Origin: Desulfomicrobiaceae bacterium
GTDB taxonomy: Bacteria > Desulfobacterota > Desulfovibrionia > Desulfovibrionales > Desulfomicrobiaceae
NCBI GenBank assembly: GCA_003530935.1
Contig: DPEO01000176.1
Location: 1-15,811, forward strand
DNA length: 15,811 nt
Direction of reading: 5' to 3'
Shown here: positions 1-7,305 of the stretch, in pieces
Position numbering within the stretch: the first letter of the stretch is position 1
Layout: the number at the start of each line of letters is the position of its first letter
Program-made: the position numbers and the translations under genes
Notes under the pieces: generated by a model
What the model saw: only the letters and a program-made list of their open reading frames with translations
What the model was told of the DNA's origin: nothing
Databases searched by the model: none

Positions 1-394
1 GCTGCTGGCATTGAGGACAGATGCCCGTAAGCTCCAGCTCGTAGCCTGTGACTCGGTATGGGGTGTCCAGGGCGTGCAGATCCACGGGGAGAGGAAGCGG
101 GTGCCAGATGTCGTCCACCCGGCCGCATGCCTGGCAGCGAATATGATGATGCGGCCGCATGTCCGCATCGAACCGCTTCTGTTGGGAGGCCATCTCCAGC
201 ACGCGCACCAAGCCCAGATCCGCCAGCACGTCCAAGTTGCGGTACACTGTCCCCAGGCTGATGCGCGGCAGCCGCCGTTTGGCCATGGCGTAGACCTCTT
301 CGGCCGTGGGATGTGTTGTCACGCGGCGAAGTTCTTCCAGGATCACTTGGCGCTGGCTGGTCAGGCGCATGTCTTTTTTGAGATATTCGCGCAT
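1..394 (-). CDS. Fur-family metalloregulator, PerR-like (partial, C-terminus off window)
   Basis: This is a DNA-binding metalloregulator of the Fur superfamily; 131 residues are visible and the end lies beyond the left edge. The winged-helix part (about residues 8-70) contains the recognition-helix segment ISLGTVYRNLDVL. The ligands seen are H28, D76, H82, H84 and D95. Their spacing equals that of the regulatory iron/manganese site of Bacillus subtilis PerR (H37, D85, H91, H93, D104), and D76 is in the RFD context typical of PerR rather than Fur. The structural zinc site is C87/C90 and C126/C129. The ATG at 394 is preceded by AAGGAGG at a 5-base spacing. Its promoter carries a Fur-box-like site, which suggests autoregulation. 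A PerR peroxide sensor is most likely; plain Fur is the alternative. Confidence 0.88.
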   Translation of the reverse strand, partial: MREYLKKDMRLTSQRQVILEELRRVTTHPTAEEVYAMAKRRLPRISLGTVYRNLDVLADLGLVRVLEMASQQKRFDADMRPHHHIRCQACGRVDDIWHPLPLPVDLHALDTPYRVTGYELELTGICPQCQQ

Positions 395-409
395 GGCGAC
401 CTCCTTGAT

Positions 410-428
410 GTTGATGATAATCTTTATT
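410..428 (-). promoter_or_regulatory. Fur/PerR-box-like operator over the promoter of the Fur-family gene
   Basis: The plus-strand sequence GTTGATGATAATCTTTATT matches 15 of 19 positions of the classical Fur box GATAATGATAATCATTATC, with the central GATAATC intact. It is an AT-rich island in a very GC-rich window. It lies 16-34 bases upstream of the start codon and overlaps the predicted -10 hexamer, as expected for an autorepressor site. It matches the PerR box less well (10 of 14 defined positions at 415-429). Confidence 0.6.
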
Positions 429-449
429 GGTAAAATCGAGGCTCGTCAA
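421..449 (-). promoter_or_regulatory. Sigma-70-type promoter of the Fur-family gene
   Basis: On the minus strand, TTGACG (449-444) is followed after 17 bases by TAAAGA (426-421). The -35 matches 5 of 6 and the -10 matches 3 of 6 consensus positions. It lies between the stop of the upstream GT9 gene and the Fur-family start, so the regulator probably has its own transcript. Confidence 0.45.
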
Positions 450-470
450 GACGCAAAGAAAGCTTGGGGA

Positions 471-1469
471 CTACGGCAGGACGCGGGCGCGCCAGCGGAG
501 GATGCTGGCGGCGATGGATTGGGGATCCAAGCGGTCAAGACAAGTGGCGCCGTCTGGGCAAGGAGTTTTGCCGTGGAGCGAGCACGGGGCTTTGGGGCAT
601 GATGCGGTAAGGATGTGGTGACGGTCTCCTTCCGGGACGAATCCCCAATGGGCCGTGGTGGGGCCAAAGAGGGCGAACACCGGGGTGTCCACTCCCCAGG
701 CCAGGTGCATGGGGCCGGAGTCGCCGGTGACAAGTCCCTGGCAGAGGGAAAGCAGCGCCATGGTCTGCCGCAGGCTGTCGCGGCTGGTGCGATCTACGGG
801 GCTGTGGGCGATGAGCGGGGTGGAACTGTGGCCGATGACGAGGCAGGGGACGTCGGCTTCCTGGAGGGTGCACAGCAGGGTGCGCCACCAGGCGGGCTTT
901 GGGGTCTTGGCGGGATGGGTGGCGTAGGGGTGCAGGGCCAGGGGGCGGCAGAGCCCGAGGTCCTTGAGCAGGGCGCTCGCCCAGGCAAGTTCTTTGGGCG
1001 AAGGAAAGAGGCGGGGCACAAGGCTCGTGCGCTCCGGGGCCTGATGCTCCAGGGCCAGGGCGTAGCGCTGGGGCACGGAGGAGGCGAGGAGACGTACGCC
1101 CATGCCGGGGTGGTGGGTGGCGCGAAAGAGGCGTCGGCTCAGGCTGAACTTGGGATAGCGATGTACTGGGCCGTGCCAGAGCATCTGGAGCAGGCGGGTG
1201 CGCAGGGTGCCGTGGAGGTCGATGAGGGGGAATCCGGCAAAACGGCGCGCCAGGGTGCGCGCGAAGCACAGCCAGCCATGGGGGCTGCGGTGCGCGTCAG
1301 TAACCGCGATGACGTCGCGCACCGCTGGGTGGCCGGCAAAGAGGGGGGTGAGGGGGTCGCGGGTGACCACGGTGAACGTCATGCCTCGGGTTTGGTGCCA
1401 GAAGTGGAGCACCCCGGTGGTGAGGGTGACGTCGCCCAGGGCGCTCAGGCGGACCATCACCGCGTGCAT
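471..1469 (-). CDS. Glycosyltransferase family 9, heptosyltransferase-like (LPS core)
   Basis: This 332-residue GT-B enzyme of the ADP-heptose:LPS heptosyltransferase family (GT9, WaaC/WaaF/RfaQ-like) would add heptose to the LPS inner core at the cytoplasmic face. The N-terminus carries RLSALGDVTLTTG (residues 7-19), the acceptor-side motif. The C-terminal donor-side motif is TGDSGPMHLA (248-257), followed by FALFGPT (265-271). A Cys-rich tail (C291, C296, C304, C310) follows. The ATG at 1469 has GGAGG four bases upstream. It overlaps the preceding glycosyltransferase gene by 13 bases and is the last gene of the gmhB cluster. Family assignment is firm; whether it acts as heptosyltransferase I, II or III cannot be told from sequence. 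Confidence 0.87.
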   Translation of the reverse strand: MHAVMVRLSALGDVTLTTGVLHFWHQTRGMTFTVVTRDPLTPLFAGHPAVRDVIAVTDAHRSPHGWLCFARTLARRFAGFPLIDLHGTLRTRLLQMLWHGPVHRYPKFSLSRRLFRATHHPGMGVRLLASSVPQRYALALEHQAPERTSLVPRLFPSPKELAWASALLKDLGLCRPLALHPYATHPAKTPKPAWWRTLLCTLQEADVPCLVIGHSSTPLIAHSPVDRTSRDSLRQTMALLSLCQGLVTGDSGPMHLAWGVDTPVFALFGPTTAHWGFVPEGDRHHILTASCPKAPCSLHGKTPCPDGATCLDRLDPQSIAASILRWRARVLP

Positions 1470-2584
1470 GGCGCCTCCAGGAGCTCCCGGTAGATGGCGG
1501 CGAGGCGGGCGGCCACGGCCTGGGGGTGAAAGTTGGCGACCACATGGGCGCGGCCGGCCTGGCGCAGGTTTTCGGCCAGGGCGCTGTCTTCGAGGACGCG
1601 GGCCATGGCCTGCGCCAGGCGTTCGGCATCCGCAGGCGGGGTATAGATGGCCCCAGGGCCGCCGGCTTCGGCAAAGCAGGAGCCAGTGGAGGTGACCACC
1701 GGGGTGCCGCAGGCCAAGGCCTCCACGATGGGAAGGCCGAAGCCTTCGGCCTCGGAGGGGTAGGCGAGGAGCTCCGCTGCTGCGTAGAGCCCGGGCAAAA
1801 GCTCTGCCGCCACATGGCCGAGGAACGTCGCCGATACCCCAAGGCGCTGCGCCTGCTGGCGCAAGGAGGCCTCCAGCGGTCCGGTGCCCGCCAGGACCAG
1901 GGCCGGGCGCTGGGAACGCGGAAGTCTTCCCAGGGCTTCCACCAGCGTCGCCGCGCCCTTGCGGGGGATGAGGCTTCCTACGAAGAGGACGAAGCCTTGC
2001 GGGAGGTCCATTTGGCGGCGGGCCTCCTGGGGGGGGACCGGGGGCGGACCGAAATAGACCTCCGGGCAGGCCTGGTAGACCACGCGGATGCGCTCGGCAG
2101 GGACGGCCAGGCGGTCCATGAGCTCCTGCCGGGTGGCCTGGCTGATGGCCAGGACGCAGTGGGCCTTGGCGATGCTCGCCTGGTATTTCACGCGGTAGAG
2201 GAGCCGGTCCACTGCCGGGTAGCGGTGCGGGTGGGAAAGGAAGAGCAGGTCATGCACCGTGACCACGGAGCGCACGCCGTGGGGGAGCGGGACAAGCGGC
2301 AGTTCGTGGGACAGGCCATGGTAGATGTGGACCCCGGCGCGGGCCACGTCCCTGGGCAGGGCGAAGCTTCGCCACAGCGGGGCGAGGCTTCGGGGAAGGC
2401 GCGGGGAGATCACCGTTGCTTCCGGGGGGACCTGGTGGGCATAGGGGCCGCCGGCCTGGGGGGTGTAGAGTATCAGGCGCAGACCTTTTTGGTAGCGGGC
2501 CAGGGCCTGGATGGTGGTGCGGGCGTAGGTGCCCAGACCCGTGGCGTTGGTGAAGAAGCGCTTGGCGTCCAATCCGATGATCAC
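1457..2584 (-). CDS. Glycosyltransferase family 4 (GT-B fold)
   Basis: This 375-residue GT4/'group 1' retaining glycosyltransferase probably transfers a sugar onto the LPS core or another envelope glycan. The N-terminal Rossmann half has the glycine-rich NATGLGTYART (13-23). The C-terminal nucleotide-sugar half starts near FVGSLIPRKG (201-210), and the EX7E motif is E280/E288 within AEGFGLPIVEALACGTPVV. The start is GTG at 2584, inside a GTGA overlap with the gmhB stop and preceded by GGGAGGAG. Translation is therefore probably coupled to gmhB. The neighbours (gmhB and a GT9 enzyme) point to LPS inner-core synthesis. Donor and acceptor are not predictable. Confidence 0.88.
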   Translation of the reverse strand: MIIGLDAKRFFTNATGLGTYARTTIQALARYQKGLRLILYTPQAGGPYAHQVPPEATVISPRLPRSLAPLWRSFALPRDVARAGVHIYHGLSHELPLVPLPHGVRSVVTVHDLLFLSHPHRYPAVDRLLYRVKYQASIAKAHCVLAISQATRQELMDRLAVPAERIRVVYQACPEVYFGPPPVPPQEARRQMDLPQGFVLFVGSLIPRKGAATLVEALGRLPRSQRPALVLAGTGPLEASLRQQAQRLGVSATFLGHVAAELLPGLYAAAELLAYPSEAEGFGLPIVEALACGTPVVTSTGSCFAEAGGPGAIYTPPADAERLAQAMARVLEDSALAENLRQAGRAHVVANFHPQAVAARLAAIYRELLEAPCTR

Positions 2585-3183
2585 CGCTCCTCCCGGGCAG
2601 TCAGCAGGGCTTTGAGCACTGCGGCAAGGCTCGAGGCCTGCAGATCAGGCCATTGGGGGTGCGCGGGAAGCGCCATGAGGTCACCCGCAAGGGGCGGAAG
2701 CCCCAGGCGCTTGGCGTGCGCCTCGCCGTGGCCGGTGCGCACCAAGGCGGTCATGCAGCCTTGGCTTCGACCCAAGGCCACGTCCGAGATCTTGTCCCCC
2801 ACCACCAAGGTGGAGCCGGGATCAAGCCCGTGCTCCTGGTCCAAGGCCTCCCATTGGCCTGGGGCAGGCTTGCGGCAGCGGCAGCCCTCTTCTGGGGCGT
2901 GCGGACAAAAGGCGGCGCCGGCAAGGGTAATGCCTTGGGCAGCCAACAGCTCCGTGAGGCGGGCCTGCACGCGGACGAGGTCCGCCTCGCGGAAGATCCC
3001 CCGGCCGATGCCACTTTGGTTGGAGACGAGGAAAAACCGCACTCCCAGCTGGCACAGACGGGCCATGGGGCCGGTCACTTCGGGGATGAGGCGCACGGCA
3101 TCCGGGTCGCAGAGGTAGTGGCACTCCTCGATGAGGGTGCCGTCCCGGTCGAGCAGTACGGTATCGATGGCGGCAAGCGGCAT
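2581..3183 (-). CDS. gmhB: D-glycero-D-manno-heptose 1,7-bisphosphate phosphatase, HAD-IIIA family
   Basis: GmhB removes the C7 phosphate of heptose 1,7-bisphosphate in ADP-heptose synthesis, which supplies LPS heptosyltransferases. The 200-residue protein has HAD motif I DRDGT (D12 nucleophile, D14 acid/base), motif II SNQSG (54-58), the GmhB zinc loop CPHAP...CRCRK (C93, H95, C101, C103; R104-K105) and the acidic motif VGDKISD (D130). I chose ATG 3183 because homology begins right after it and AAGG lies just upstream. A TTG at 3219 would add 12 residues but has no ribosome-binding site. The stop overlaps the next glycosyltransferase start by 4 bases, and the heptosyltransferase-like gene follows, which supports the heptose assignment. 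Confidence 0.9.
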   Translation of the reverse strand: MPLAAIDTVLLDRDGTLIEECHYLCDPDAVRLIPEVTGPMARLCQLGVRFFLVSNQSGIGRGIFREADLVRVQARLTELLAAQGITLAGAAFCPHAPEEGCRCRKPAPGQWEALDQEHGLDPGSTLVVGDKISDVALGRSQGCMTALVRTGHGEAHAKRLGLPPLAGDLMALPAHPQWPDLQASSLAAVLKALLTAREER

Positions 3184-3231
3184 GGGGGGCCTTGTGGCCG
3201 GGGATGCGGCCAAGGTCAACTGTCCACGGGG

Positions 3232-4278
3232 CTAGCGGAGCTGGAAACGGATGGGGACGCGCACCCAGGCGGCCACGGCTTGGCCGTGGTGCCTGCCCGG
3301 AGAAAACCGCCAGCGCGAAAGCGCTTCCGTCACCGCCTCCTCGAAGATTTCGGGCGGGGTGGCGGACTCGATGACCACCTCCTGCACCGCGCCGGTGGTT
3401 CCTACGAGCACCCGGGCCGTGACCATGCCCTGGATGCCTTGGCGCCGGGCCATGAGGGGATAGACGGGGTCACGGCGGCGGATAAGGCGCGGCGGGGTGT
3501 CGATGCGCCCTGCGTCCCACGCGCCGCCGTCACCGCCGCCCCTGTGGCCCGTATCGGTCACTTCCCCGCGGCCAGGACCCGTGCCCCATGGCGATCCTGC
3601 CCCCTCTGGCGAGCCTGTGGCAGCGGCTCTTCTGCCGAGCCCGGCGTCCGTTGCAGGGCTTGGGGGCGCGGCTTCGGGGGACTTTTGGGCGGCAGATGCA
3701 GTCTCTTCGATTTTTTGGGGAGAAACGGCCGGCGTGGGCTTGGGGGCGGAGCGCCGGGGGGCTGGGCGGGGCGTGGTGGCCGTGGCTTTGGGGCGCGCTG
3801 GGGATGGGGCGGCAACGGGTTTGGGGAGCGGCAGCGGCGCTGACGGGCTGCTTGCCTGGGGAGCGGAAGCGGTGAGGGGGGCAACAGGCGGCCTTTGGGG
3901 GTGCGGCGCTGCCAACGCAGGTCCTTGGGCCATCGAGGCCCCTGGGGAAGAGCCCTTGCCGGGAAAGGCAGGCGACGTCCCCGGGCCAAGACCCCAGGAA
4001 AGCACCAGGACTGCGGGCGGGGAAGATGGCTGGGGCGGCTTGCGGCAGTCCACGGCCGCTACCACAGCCAGGTGCATGAGGAGCGCGGCCGCGAGGCATG
4101 CCAGCGCCGGGATGCGGCGCGGTGCGGGGGCGTGGGGTTCCACCGGGCCGCTTGGGGCCGCAGGCGCGTCTGCCAGTGCAGCACCATCCAGGTCCATTTC
4201 CCACGCATCGAGCATGTCGTCTGCGAGAGGGAGATACGGCATGTCCTGGTGGGTGGAAGAAGGATGCGCGCTGGGCAT
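3232..4278 (-). CDS. TonB-family energy transducer
   Basis: This 348-residue protein has TonB architecture. The N-terminal cytoplasmic segment of about 56 residues is acidic and unusually long. A membrane anchor follows (about 57-76, ALACLAAALLMHLAVVAAVD), then a long Pro/Ala/Ser/Lys-rich periplasmic spacer (about 80-255). The TonB C-terminal domain (about 265-348) includes YPLMARRQGIQG, VTARVLVGTTGAV and LSRWRFSPG. Such proteins pass proton-motive energy from ExbB/ExbD to outer-membrane transporters; none of these partners is in the window. The ATG at 4278 has no clear ribosome-binding site, so internal Met13 is possible. gmhB begins 48 bases downstream, so the two may be cotranscribed although their functions are not obviously linked. 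Confidence 0.85.
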   Translation of the reverse strand: MPSAHPSSTHQDMPYLPLADDMLDAWEMDLDGAALADAPAAPSGPVEPHAPAPRRIPALACLAAALLMHLAVVAAVDCRKPPQPSSPPAVLVLSWGLGPGTSPAFPGKGSSPGASMAQGPALAAPHPQRPPVAPLTASAPQASSPSAPLPLPKPVAAPSPARPKATATTPRPAPRRSAPKPTPAVSPQKIEETASAAQKSPEAAPPSPATDAGLGRRAAATGSPEGAGSPWGTGPGRGEVTDTGHRGGGDGGAWDAGRIDTPPRLIRRRDPVYPLMARRQGIQGMVTARVLVGTTGAVQEVVIESATPPEIFEEAVTEALSRWRFSPGRHHGQAVAAWVRVPIRFQLR

Positions 4279-4315
4279 AGCCAGAAGAATTCCCTTGATA
4301 CCGAATGTCGCATCC

Positions 4316-4345
4316 GTGCTACGCGGCGGCCTGGTCTGTGGTCAA
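4316..4345 (-). promoter_or_regulatory. Possible promoter for the tonB-gmhB-glycosyltransferase operon
   Basis: On the minus strand, TTGACC (4345-4340) is separated by 18 bases from TAGCAC (4321-4316), between the lactate-operon terminator and the TonB gene start. The -35 is good (5 of 6) and the -10 weak (3 of 6). Its position, just after a strong terminator, is the main reason to list it. Confidence 0.3.
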
Positions 4346-4373
4346 GGCGTGGGGTCGGCGCTTTGCCGGGCGC

Positions 4374-4409
4374 AAAAAACGCCCCGGAGGTTGGGACTCC
4401 GGGGCGTTT
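4374..4409 (-). terminator. Rho-independent terminator of the lactate-utilisation operon
   Basis: A perfect 13-bp stem (4377-4389 with 4397-4409; arm AAACGCCCCGGAG) encloses a 7-base loop. Read on the minus strand it runs straight into six T residues. It begins 26 bases after the stop codon of the fused LUD/iron-sulfur gene and isolates that operon from the TonB gene. Confidence 0.93.
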
Positions 4410-4434
4410 GTGGGTATGGGGGGTATGGGCCGTG

Positions 4435-6570
4435 CTATTTGTCCTTGAGGTGGGCGGCGAGCACCTCGGCCATGTGCCGGACTTCGAAGCCGTGGCCGTG
4501 TTGGATGGCCCCGCCGCGCAGTTGCATGACGCAGCCCGGACATTCGGTGACCAAGGTCTCGGCATGGGTGCGGGCCACATCGGCCAGTTTGAGCTTGAGG
4601 ATGTTCTCCGACACCCCCGGGAACTTGGCGGAATAGGTGCCGCCAAAACCGCAGCACACCTGTTCGAGCTCCGCCGGGGCGTACTCGTAGCCCGCGGTCT
4701 TGAGGAGCTGCCGTGGCTCTTCGGTGACGCCCATGCCGCGGCACAGGTGGCAGGGGGCGTGGAGCGTGGCCCGTTCCATGGTCTGCTGGAAGCGCTCCGG
4801 CGCTACGTTCAGGCTGGAGACGAATACCGAAAAGGGCATGACCTTGGCGGCAAAGGCCTGCACCTCCGGGCTGTCTCCGAGGAGGTGCCCGTAGCCATGG
4901 GCAAGGTGCGAGGCGCACGAGGCGCACAGGGTGACGATGGCGTCATAGTCGCCGGCAAGGGCCGCCATGTTCTGCCGCGCCACGTCCTGGGCCGCGGCCT
5001 TCTCGCCCATGGTGGAGAGGGGAAGCCCGCAGCAGCTCTGCTCCATGGGGAAATCCACGGCCACGCCCAGGCGGCCCAAGACCTGCAGCGCGGCTTCCAG
5101 TTGTTCCGGATACACGAAGTCCTGCACGCAGCCCGAGAACAGGGCGATGCGCTTGACGGGCCGCTCCACCTGGGGACGCAGGCGGGCAAAGCGGTCGCGG
5201 AAGGGGACCTCGGCAATGGCGGGCAGTGCCCGAAAGCCGTGATCCTTGGCGAAGATCTCCGGCAGGTGCCGGATGTAGCCGCCCTCGGCCACGGGTTTTT
5301 GGGCGAACTTGGCCGCCCGCAGAAGCCCATGGAAGAATTTGCGGTTCTTCATGGCCATGGACAAAAGCGCCGAGCTCATGGGTCGGCCGTCTTCTTCGTT
5401 GATGCGGGCGCGGATCTCCTGGATGAGCAGGGGCAGGTCGATGCCCGCGGCGCAGATGTTCTTGCAGGCCTGGCAGTTGATGCAGTTTTGCGCCAGGGTC
5501 TTGGCCTTGTCCTTGCCGTGGAAGAAGTAGGTGAGGATGAGGCCGATGGCACCGATGTAGATATGGCCCATGGCGTGGCCGCCCACCATGCGGTACACCG
5601 GGCACACGTTGGCGCAGGCCCCGCAGCGCACGCAGCGCAGCACCTGTTTGAAGAGCGGGTCCTTGGCCAGGGCGCTTCTGCCGTTGTCGAGGAAGATGAC
5701 GTGCATCTCCTTGGTGCCGTTGGGCGCAGCCGCACAGGGATTGGCCCCGGTAATCCAGGTGACGTAGCTGGTGATGGCCTGGCCGGTGGCGTTCTTGGGC
5801 AGCACCCGGAGGATGTGCAGGGCGTCTTCCAGGGTGGCGCACAGCTTGTCGATACCGGTGAGCACCACGTGCACCCGTGGCAGGGTGGAGACCAGGCGGG
5901 CGTTGCCTTCGTTGGTGACGATGCCGATGGTGCCGGTCTCGGCGATGGCGAAATTGGCGCCGCTGATGCCCATGTCTGCGGCTGCGTACTTGGGCCGCAG
6001 TTCGCGGCGGGCCACCTTCACCAGGCGCTGGATGTCCGTGGGCTGGGTCTGGCGGGTCACTTGCGAGAAGAGGTCCGCCACCTGGTAGCGGGAGAGGTGG
6101 ATGGCGGGCATGACCATGTGGCTCGGGCCTTCGTGGCGCAGTTGGATGATCCACTCGCCGAGGTCCGTCTCCGTGACCTCGAAGCCTTCGGCCTCCAGGG
6201 CGTGGTTGAGCAGGGTCTCTTCGGCGGTCATGGACTTGGATTTCACCACCGTGCGGCAGCCGGCCTCCTTGCCGATGCGGGTCACCAAGGCGTTGGCTTC
6301 GGCGGCGTCCTTGGCCAGATGCACGTGCACCCCGCGTTTTTCCGCCTCGGCCTTGAACTGGGCAAAGAGCCCGTCCAAGCGCTTCAGGCCCTGGTCTTTG
6401 ACTTCCGCCACCTTGGCGATGAGGGCGGCCACGTCGTATTCCCGGAAGGCGTTGGCGCGGCCCGTGGGATAGGCGGTGGCGAACTTGTCCATGGCCTCGC
6501 GCAGGAAGGCGTTGTCCAGGGCGGCGCGGATGTCTTTGTTGTAGTCGCGAAGGGTCTTGGCGGTATGCAT
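4435..6570 (-). CDS. Fused LUD-domain / ferredoxin / CCG-domain iron-sulfur lactate-oxidation protein (LldF-LldE fusion)
   Basis: This 711-residue cytoplasmic protein combines what are usually two subunits of the LutABC/LldEFG L-lactate dehydrogenase. The LUD (LutB/LldF) domain spans about 50-300, with ANFAIAETGTIGIVTNEGNA at 205-224. Two 4Fe-4S motifs follow: C313/C316/C319/C323 and C363/C366/C369/C373. The C-terminal LutA/LldE-like part has two Cys-rich CCG domains: C481, CC513-514, C549/C552; and C607/C610, CC639-640, C677/C680. The ATG at 6570 overlaps the stop of the upstream LUD gene (TAATG) and has GGAGGA six bases upstream. An in-frame extension to 7089 is open but codes no recognisable sequence. 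The likely role is oxidising lactate to pyruvate and passing on electrons. Domain calls are firm; the substrate is inferred. Confidence 0.9.
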   Translation of the reverse strand: MHTAKTLRDYNKDIRAALDNAFLREAMDKFATAYPTGRANAFREYDVAALIAKVAEVKDQGLKRLDGLFAQFKAEAEKRGVHVHLAKDAAEANALVTRIGKEAGCRTVVKSKSMTAEETLLNHALEAEGFEVTETDLGEWIIQLRHEGPSHMVMPAIHLSRYQVADLFSQVTRQTQPTDIQRLVKVARRELRPKYAAADMGISGANFAIAETGTIGIVTNEGNARLVSTLPRVHVVLTGIDKLCATLEDALHILRVLPKNATGQAITSYVTWITGANPCAAAPNGTKEMHVIFLDNGRSALAKDPLFKQVLRCVRCGACANVCPVYRMVGGHAMGHIYIGAIGLILTYFFHGKDKAKTLAQNCINCQACKNICAAGIDLPLLIQEIRARINEEDGRPMSSALLSMAMKNRKFFHGLLRAAKFAQKPVAEGGYIRHLPEIFAKDHGFRALPAIAEVPFRDRFARLRPQVERPVKRIALFSGCVQDFVYPEQLEAALQVLGRLGVAVDFPMEQSCCGLPLSTMGEKAAAQDVARQNMAALAGDYDAIVTLCASCASHLAHGYGHLLGDSPEVQAFAAKVMPFSVFVSSLNVAPERFQQTMERATLHAPCHLCRGMGVTEEPRQLLKTAGYEYAPAELEQVCCGFGGTYSAKFPGVSENILKLKLADVARTHAETLVTECPGCVMQLRGGAIQHGHGFEVRHMAEVLAAHLKDK

Positions 6571-7199
6571 TAGGCTTCCTCCACCAGCAGGATGTGCAGT
6601 TCCAAAGGTCCATGGACCCCAAGGGCCAGGACGCGCTCGATGTCCGCCGTGCGGCTGGCGCCGGTGATAAAGGCCAGGTAATTGGGGTTTCGCCCCAGCA
6701 TGCGGCGCAGCTCGTCGGCGATGCTTTCCGCCGTGGGCGCGATGCGGTTTTTGGGTAGCACCGCCACGTGGATCTCGCCGAGCATGGTGGCCAGACGCAC
6801 TTCCTCGCTCACGGAATCGAGCACCAAGGTGCCGGTTTCGGCAATGCCGTACTGGCAGACGGTAAAGCCGATATCCACCCCCCCGAGATGCTCGCGCAGG
6901 CCGTTTTCGATGACGGAGATGCCGTTTTCCTTGGCCCGGGCCACGAGAAGCTCGCGGGTGGCGGCATCGATCCCAGGGGCGGCGATGATCTTGCCCCACT
7001 CTTTGAGGCCACACAGATCCCGTCCCACCGGGGAGAGGGATTCGTCGCAGCCGGAGACGAGGATCTGGCAGGCCTCCTTGTGGACGCACAAATCCACGGT
7101 GTAGGCCACAGCTTCAGCCATGGTCTCCACTTCACTCACCACGGCCGAGACCGCTTCGGCCTTGGCGCGAAAACGCGCCACAATCGCACTCTGTTCCAT
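6570..7199 (-). CDS. lldG: LUD-domain protein, LutC/LldG-like (lactate utilisation)
   Basis: This 209-residue LUD protein is the small partner of LutABC/LldEFG-type lactate dehydrogenases. Diagnostic segments are GFTVCQYGIAETGTLVLDS (111-129) and the C-terminal FITGASRTADIERVLALGVH (177-196), followed by GP. It carries no iron-sulfur motif. The ATG at 7199 has AAGGAGT five bases upstream. It is the first gene of a two-gene operon, its stop overlapping the start of the fused partner, and it lies about 29 bases below the predicted start site of a sigma-54 promoter. The open frame extends far upstream (to 8153), but that part is the msbA region read in another frame. Confidence 0.9.
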   Translation of the reverse strand: MEQSAIVARFRAKAEAVSAVVSEVETMAEAVAYTVDLCVHKEACQILVSGCDESLSPVGRDLCGLKEWGKIIAAPGIDAATRELLVARAKENGISVIENGLREHLGGVDIGFTVCQYGIAETGTLVLDSVSEEVRLATMLGEIHVAVLPKNRIAPTAESIADELRRMLGRNPNYLAFITGASRTADIERVLALGVHGPLELHILLVEEA

Positions 7200-7238
7200 G
7201 CAGGACTCCTTCTTCAGCAAAGGTTTGCCGGGGATCTT

Positions 7239-7254
7239 TGCCGGAATCGTGCCA
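7239..7254 (-). promoter_or_regulatory. Sigma-54 (RpoN) promoter of the lactate operon
   Basis: The minus-strand sequence TGGCACGATTCCGGCA has a perfect TGGCACG -24 element and GGCA in place of TGCA at -12. The invariant GG-N10-GC spacing is exact. Transcription would start near 7228, leaving about 29 bases to the start codon with a good ribosome-binding site between. Sigma-54 control of lactate genes is reported in Desulfovibrio vulgaris as far as I recall. I did not find a clear enhancer-binding site. Confidence 0.7.
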
Positions 7255-7305
7255 GAGTGCGTGGAGTAAAAATCGTAAGAGATATTTGGTTGTTGATCGA
7301 AGGAG

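Noticed and set aside
1526..3118. 530-codon plus-strand open frame opposite the GT4 and gmhB genes
   Set aside because: It is a mirror of two well-supported minus-strand genes and has no domain signature.
3184..3219. TTG start for gmhB adding 12 residues
   Set aside because: There is no ribosome-binding site and no family similarity before the ATG at 3183.
3895..6573. 892-codon plus-strand open frame opposite the LUD/iron-sulfur gene
   Set aside because: The translation is low-complexity Gly/Ala/His-rich with no motif, while the minus strand encodes conserved Fe-S motifs. It also crosses the strong terminator.
6571..7089. N-terminal extension of the fused LUD/iron-sulfur protein
   Set aside because: The extra 173 residues are Arg/Gly/Pro-rich noise opposite in frame to lldG. 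The TAATG junction with a good ribosome-binding site fixes the start at 6570.
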